Assembly: GCA_913058025.1 (NCBI GenBank)
Contig: CAJXPN010000174.1
Span: 1-7,650 of the forward strand
Direction: 5' to 3'
Origin: an uncultured Myxococcales bacterium
GTDB lineage: Bacteria > Myxococcota_A > Bradymonadia > Bradymonadales > Bradymonadaceae
DNA length: 7,650 nucleotides
The notes beneath the pieces were generated by a model that did not search any database, was not told the DNA's origin, and worked only from the letters and a program-made list of their open reading frames with translations. Below are positions 5,391-7,650 of this stretch, piece by piece. Position 1 is the stretch's first letter, and every line of letters starts with the position of its first letter. The translations under genes were made by a program, and so were the position numbers.

Positions 5391-6119
5391 ATGTCGTCTC
5401 CACTCGAGGCAACGAACCCGAACACAGACAAGGGCTCGTCCCGCCGGCTGCACCTGACCCCGCTGGCGCGCGTCCGCGTGAGCCGCCGCGGGCGGCACGT
5501 CGTTCGCGGCCTCGTCTTGCCCGGCGGGCGCCACGACGGACCGTTCATTCGCGTACGATCCGACCTGGGTGAGATCCTCCTCGTCTCTGAGGGCATGCTC
5601 AGGCTCGTCGAGGACGACCTCTACGAGCAGATGCGTCGTGTCCCCTGGACAGCCGTCGAGGCACTCGACGCCGCCAGCGTCACCGAACTCGAGGGGCTTC
5701 TCGAGGGTGTGCTCGGCTCGGACGTCTGCGCCGACTCTCAGGGTGATGGACTGCCGGGTCGCGTGGCGTATTCGATCTTCGTGGGGTCGTTGTCGAAGAT
5801 CTCGCTCCCCTTCGCGTTGGCGCTCGTTCTCGACTGGATGTTTCGCCTGACCGACGCGCCGCGCGCGCGACTCGGTGAGCATCGCTGCGGCGACTGCGGA
5901 GAAGATCCTGCGGCCGAGAGGCGGTGCGAGCTCCTGTGTGTCTTGGCCCAGACGTGGGCCTCGCTCGCGTCGAGGAGTGAGGGCGCGCTCTCGGTGGCGA
6001 TCGTCGAAAGGACGCGCTCCTGCATCGCCGCGCTGCGGCTGGCGTGCCCACGGGGTCTCGACGAGGCGATTGATTCGATGGTTCGAGTGATAGCTCAGGG
6101 CGCGCCGATGCCGTCGTAG
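5391..6119 (+). CDS. hypothetical 242-aa protein with a Cys cluster
   Basis: I do not recognise a family. The first 40 residues are basic and polar (RRLHLTPLARVRVSRRGRH), residues 40-70 look like beta strands (RGLVLPGG, PFIRVRSDLGEILLVSEG), and 70-242 look mainly helical with acidic stretches. A cluster at 166-183 has C166-G-D-C169 and, ten residues later, C179-x3-C183, a plausible zinc or redox site; C113, C211 and C219 are elsewhere. No signal peptide is visible; 139-147 is hydrophobic but short. ATG 5391 has GAGGTG at 5378-5383 with a 7-nt spacer. The open frame extends upstream to a TTG at 5298, but that part overlaps the terminator tail and lacks a ribosome site. No promoter is evident in 5300-5390. 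Codon bias agrees with its neighbours. Its last 25 nt overlap the end of the convergent Rrf2 gene. Confidence 0.7.
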   Translation: MSSPLEATNPNTDKGSSRRLHLTPLARVRVSRRGRHVVRGLVLPGGRHDGPFIRVRSDLGEILLVSEGMLRLVEDDLYEQMRRVPWTAVEALDAASVTELEGLLEGVLGSDVCADSQGDGLPGRVAYSIFVGSLSKISLPFALALVLDWMFRLTDAPRARLGEHRCGDCGEDPAAERRCELLCVLAQTWASLASRSEGALSVAIVERTRSCIAALRLACPRGLDEAIDSMVRVIAQGAPMPS

Positions 6120-6559
6120 CCCTGGCTCTCGCCTAGCCTTCGTTGGATCTCGGCGAACATCTCGTCCATCGAGACCTGCTCGAGCCTCTCGAGCAACGCC
6201 AGCTCGGCGTCCGCGTAGAGCTCGTCGAGGTAGACCTTGATCGTCGGCGCGACGTCACACGCGTCGCCGACTCCCGAGTGTCGGCGCAGCAGCGTCGCGT
6301 CGGCGTCGCGGACCGCCTCGTACACGAGCCGGAGGTTGATCGCCGCCGTCGGTGTCGCCAGGCGCGTCCCACCGCCAGCGCCGCGCTTGTTCGTCACGAG
6401 CCCCGCGCGCTGGAGCTTGCCGAGGACGCGGCGCACCACCACGGGGTTCGTCCCCACGCTGCGCGCGAGCTCCTCCGAGGTCGCCGGGCGCTCCTCGTCA
6501 CGCTCGATGATCGCGACCATCCCGAGCACGTGCGCCGCGATCGTCATATGGCTGTCCAT
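6095..6559 (-). CDS. Rrf2-family transcriptional regulator (YwnA-like, no Fe-S cysteines)
   Basis: The 154-aa product is an Rrf2-type winged-helix DNA-binding protein. The N-terminal helix (MTIAAHVLGMVAIIE, 5-19), the recognition region TSEELARSVGTNPVVVRRVLGKL (27-49) and the wing KRGAGGGTRLATP (58-70) are standard for the family, and TNPVVVRR is typical of the YwnA-like branch. IscR-type members carry three cysteines for a [2Fe-2S] cluster around residues 90-105; here there is only C101, so no IscR-like cluster is expected. Single-Cys thiol sensing is possible. The start is ATG at 6559 with GGAG 6 nt upstream; the frame is open further upstream but that part runs into the divergent gene. It is divergent from the DUF5713 gene, sharing 150 bp, and likely controls it and itself. 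Its 3' end overlaps the convergent hypothetical gene by 25 nt. Confidence 0.9.
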   Translation of the reverse strand: MDSHMTIAAHVLGMVAIIERDEERPATSEELARSVGTNPVVVRRVLGKLQRAGLVTNKRGAGGGTRLATPTAAINLRLVYEAVRDADATLLRRHSGVGDACDVAPTIKVYLDELYADAELALLERLEQVSMDEMFAEIQRRLGESQGYDGIGAP

Positions 6560-6582
6560 GGGATGCTCCGTGGTGGGACGAT

Positions 6583-6590
6583 CGAATTCG
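6583..6590. promoter_or_regulatory. palindrome overlapping the Rrf2 promoter, candidate operator
   Basis: CGAATTCG is a perfect 8-bp palindrome next to CGATCG (6579-6584), and GTGGT (6570-6574) with ACCAC (6593-6597) flank it as a loose outer repeat. It overlaps the proposed -10 of the Rrf2 gene, where an autorepressor would bind. It is short, and 8-bp palindromes occur by chance, so this is a candidate only. Confidence 0.3.
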
Positions 6591-6615
6591 TAACCACATC
6601 CACTCCGCAAGGCAA
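6587..6615 (-). promoter_or_regulatory. candidate promoter of the Rrf2 gene
   Basis: On the minus strand, TTGCCT (6615-6610) and TACGAA (6592-6587) are 17 nt apart. The -35 matches four of six consensus positions, the -10 three. The predicted start near 6580 gives a leader of about 20 nt ending at ATG 6559. No better pair is visible. Confidence 0.35.
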
Positions 6616-6620
6616 GCTCG

Positions 6621-6636
6621 TCGGAGATCGCTCCGA
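6621..6636. repeat. 16-bp dyad between Rrf2 and DUF5713 genes
   Basis: TCGGAG (6621-6626) and CTCCGA (6631-6636) are exact reverse complements around ATCG. CTCCG also occurs at 6566-6570 and 6603-6607. The dyad lies 74 nt before the DUF5713 start codon, in the shared regulatory region, and is the best operator candidate for the Rrf2 regulator on the DUF5713 side. A clear promoter for DUF5713 is not visible; TTTACG at 6641-6646 is the nearest -35-like word but lacks a good -10. Confidence 0.35.
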
Positions 6637-6709
6637 GGCCTTTACGTGCCCAACGGCCCGTCGTACTCCCTTGATGGGGGCATCGACCACGACACGAGGA
6701 GTGAACAGG

Positions 6710-7045
6710 ATGAAGAACGAACAGCTCGCGCGGCGCAACTGGCTCGAAGAGATGTACGACGACGGTTACTTCCCCGACCCGGTCGTGGACATGGTCCGCG
6801 ACGTGCTCACCGACCTGTGCGACGCGATCGAGGCGCAGAACCCGACCGACCTCGCCGCGCTCTACCCGCTCACCCACCAGGCCACCGAGCGTGTGAACGC
6901 TCTCGAGGAGGTGTTCGCCAACAACGGCTCCGAGATCGAGACCGCCGCCCGCGAGTGCATCGGGGCGGAGTTCTTCCACATCGCGGAGTCCTACGGGTTC
7001 GCCGACGCAGACATCGAGGCGCTCATCGCCCCGCGTGATTGGTGA
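6710..7045 (+). CDS. DUF5713 family protein
   Basis: The 111-aa protein matches the DUF5713 family over its whole length, with the features I recall for it: WLEEMYDDGYFPDPVVD near the start (11-27), LYPLTHQATERVNALEEVF (51-69), NGSEIETAARECIGAEFFHIAESYGF (72-97) and the C-terminal ADIEALIAPRDW (100-111). It is acidic, mostly helical, soluble and without a signal peptide. Its molecular function is not known. The start is ATG 6710 with GAGGAG at 6696-6701; the open frame upstream belongs to the opposite-strand regulator. Divergent placement next to an Rrf2 regulator suggests stress-responsive control (inference). The convergent RCC1 gene stop is 6 nt beyond its own stop. Confidence 0.9.
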   Translation: MKNEQLARRNWLEEMYDDGYFPDPVVDMVRDVLTDLCDAIEAQNPTDLAALYPLTHQATERVNALEEVFANNGSEIETAARECIGAEFFHIAESYGFADADIEALIAPRDW

Positions 7046-7057
7046 CCCTGGTCAGGG
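7043..7057. repeat. stop-codon palindrome between convergent genes
   Basis: TGACC (7043-7047) and GGTCA (7050-7054) form a perfect inverted repeat, so each gene's TGA stop lies at one end of it. It overlaps a second stem, CCCTG (7046-7050) with CAGGG (7053-7057). The stems are short and could give weak bidirectional termination. They may be a chance product of two facing stops. Confidence 0.25.
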
Positions 7058-7650
7058 CGCCAGGCCGGCGGCGAAGCGTTCGAGGCCGAGCTGGCCGAGG
7101 TCGCCTGCTCCCCAACACCACGCTCCGCTGTCGACGTCGAGCGCACACGTGTGGGTCGCCCCCGCGACGATCTGCGTGAACCGGCGCTCGGACGCCACCG
7201 GGGTCGGCTCCGCGCGTCGCGTCGTCGTGCCGTCGCCCAGCGCGCCGGACGCGTTGTCCCCCCAACAGTACGCGGCGCCTGCGCCGTCCAGCGCGCAGCC
7301 GTGCGAGAACCCCACCGACACGCTCGCCCAGCCGCCGCCAGCCGCCTCGAGCGGCCGGGGCGTCGCGCGCGATCTCAGCGGGAGCTGTCCGCGCGCGTTG
7401 TCTCCCCAGCAGAGCAGGGCGCCGGCCTCGGTCACCGCGCACGCGTGGGTGAGCGAGGCGCTGACCTCTCGCACGCGCCCGGTCCAGGCGATCGAGGGTT
7501 GGGTCCTTGTCGTGTAGTCGCCCACGCCGAGCTGTCCGCGCAGGTTCCCTCCCCAACACCAGAGCGCGCGCGTCCCCGAGGCGAGCCCACACTGGAAGTC
7601 TGGCCCGAGCGACAACGCGTCGAACCTCGGCTCGACCTCCTGCCGTTGCG
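7052..7650 (-). CDS. RCC1-repeat (beta-propeller) protein, 5' end outside the window
   Basis: The reading frame is open to the right edge, so the start is missing and 198 C-terminal residues are visible. Four RCC1 repeats can be seen, each ending in a CWG motif at about residues 31, 80, 128 and 178 of the visible part. They are preceded by HxCA- or FQCGL-type strands (HACAV, HGCAL, HTCAL) and followed by GxNxxGQLG-like turns; the later repeats are weaker (GQLPL, GALG, GDLGQLG). RCC1 repeats build seven-bladed propellers, and myxobacteria encode many, often secreted. The partial length suggests several further repeats beyond the window. The protein ends just after the last repeat with GLAP. 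A secretion signal cannot be judged. The TTG at 7613-7615 is internal, not the true start. The gene is convergent with DUF5713. Confidence 0.9.
   Translation of the reverse strand, partial: QRQEVEPRFDALSLGPDFQCGLASGTRALWCWGGNLRGQLGVGDYTTRTQPSIAWTGRVREVSASLTHACAVTEAGALLCWGDNARGQLPLRSRATPRPLEAAGGGWASVSVGFSHGCALDGAGAAYCWGDNASGALGDGTTTRRAEPTPVASERRFTQIVAGATHTCALDVDSGAWCWGAGDLGQLGLERFAAGLAP

Noticed and set aside
5774..5801. GATCTTC/GAAGATC inverted repeat inside the hypothetical gene
   Set aside because: Seven-bp arms with a 14-nt loop within coding sequence, easily produced by codon use; GTCGAAGATC also occurs at 5351-5360, but no regular pattern follows.
6143..6709. N-terminal part of a long plus-strand frame leading into DUF5713
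   Set aside because: It is the antisense of the Rrf2 gene plus the intergenic region; DUF5713 similarity and a ribosome site begin only at 6710.
1..7650. Defence island, toxin-antitoxin pair, CRISPR or mobile element
   Set aside because: No transposase, integrase, nuclease, regular direct-repeat array or toxin-like pair is visible on either strand.

Overview
The window is GC-rich and strongly biased to G/C at third codon positions, and it looks like a chromosomal segment of a myxobacterium-type Deltaproteobacterium (Myxococcota). I infer this from gene content: a Cys-rich outer-surface lipoprotein carrying a predicted beta-propeller, an RCC1-repeat protein with CWGxNxxGQLG signatures, a LURP-one-like protein, and short genes preceded by strong GGAG-type ribosome binding sites. 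I see no IS element, tRNA, rRNA, CRISPR array or prophage gene. This lineage call is inference, not a database match.

Layout, left to right: (1) a 5' flank with a G/C hairpin (1-129). (2) A plus-strand pair: a LURP-one/scramblase-like protein (184-771), then, 31 nt later, a four-TM membrane metallophosphoesterase whose classic metal-site motifs are altered (803-1954). (3) A hairpin and candidate promoter, then a RimK-like ATP-grasp ligase (2036-2998), a tiny Cys-rich ORF (3018-3104, uncertain) and a lipoprotein with a predicted NHL/SMP-30-like propeller (3123-4382). (4) A 284-nt intergenic region holding a long near-continuous RNA-type hairpin (4416-4480), a CTCTCC/GGAGAG repeat cluster, a good extended -10 promoter and a leader hairpin, followed by a beta-carbonic anhydrase (4667-5236) that ends at a perfect 16-bp terminator stem. 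(5) An unrecognised 242-aa Cys-containing protein (5391-6119). (6) On the minus strand, an Rrf2-family repressor without Fe-S cysteines (6095-6559) overlaps that gene's 3' end and is divergent from a DUF5713 protein (6710-7045). (7) A minus-strand RCC1-repeat protein (7052-7650) runs off the right edge.

Likely functional links: LURP-like protein and phosphoesterase form an apparent operon, possibly at the membrane. The Rrf2 regulator and DUF5713 gene share a 150-bp divergent control region with palindromes, a typical regulator-target layout. The carbonic anhydrase appears to be its own transcription unit with a structured leader. Nothing here amounts to a clearly recognisable new multi-gene system. 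The strongest leads are the long hairpin at 4416-4480, the Rrf2/DUF5713 module, the motif-altered phosphoesterase, and the ATP-grasp gene with its small Cys-rich neighbour ORF.
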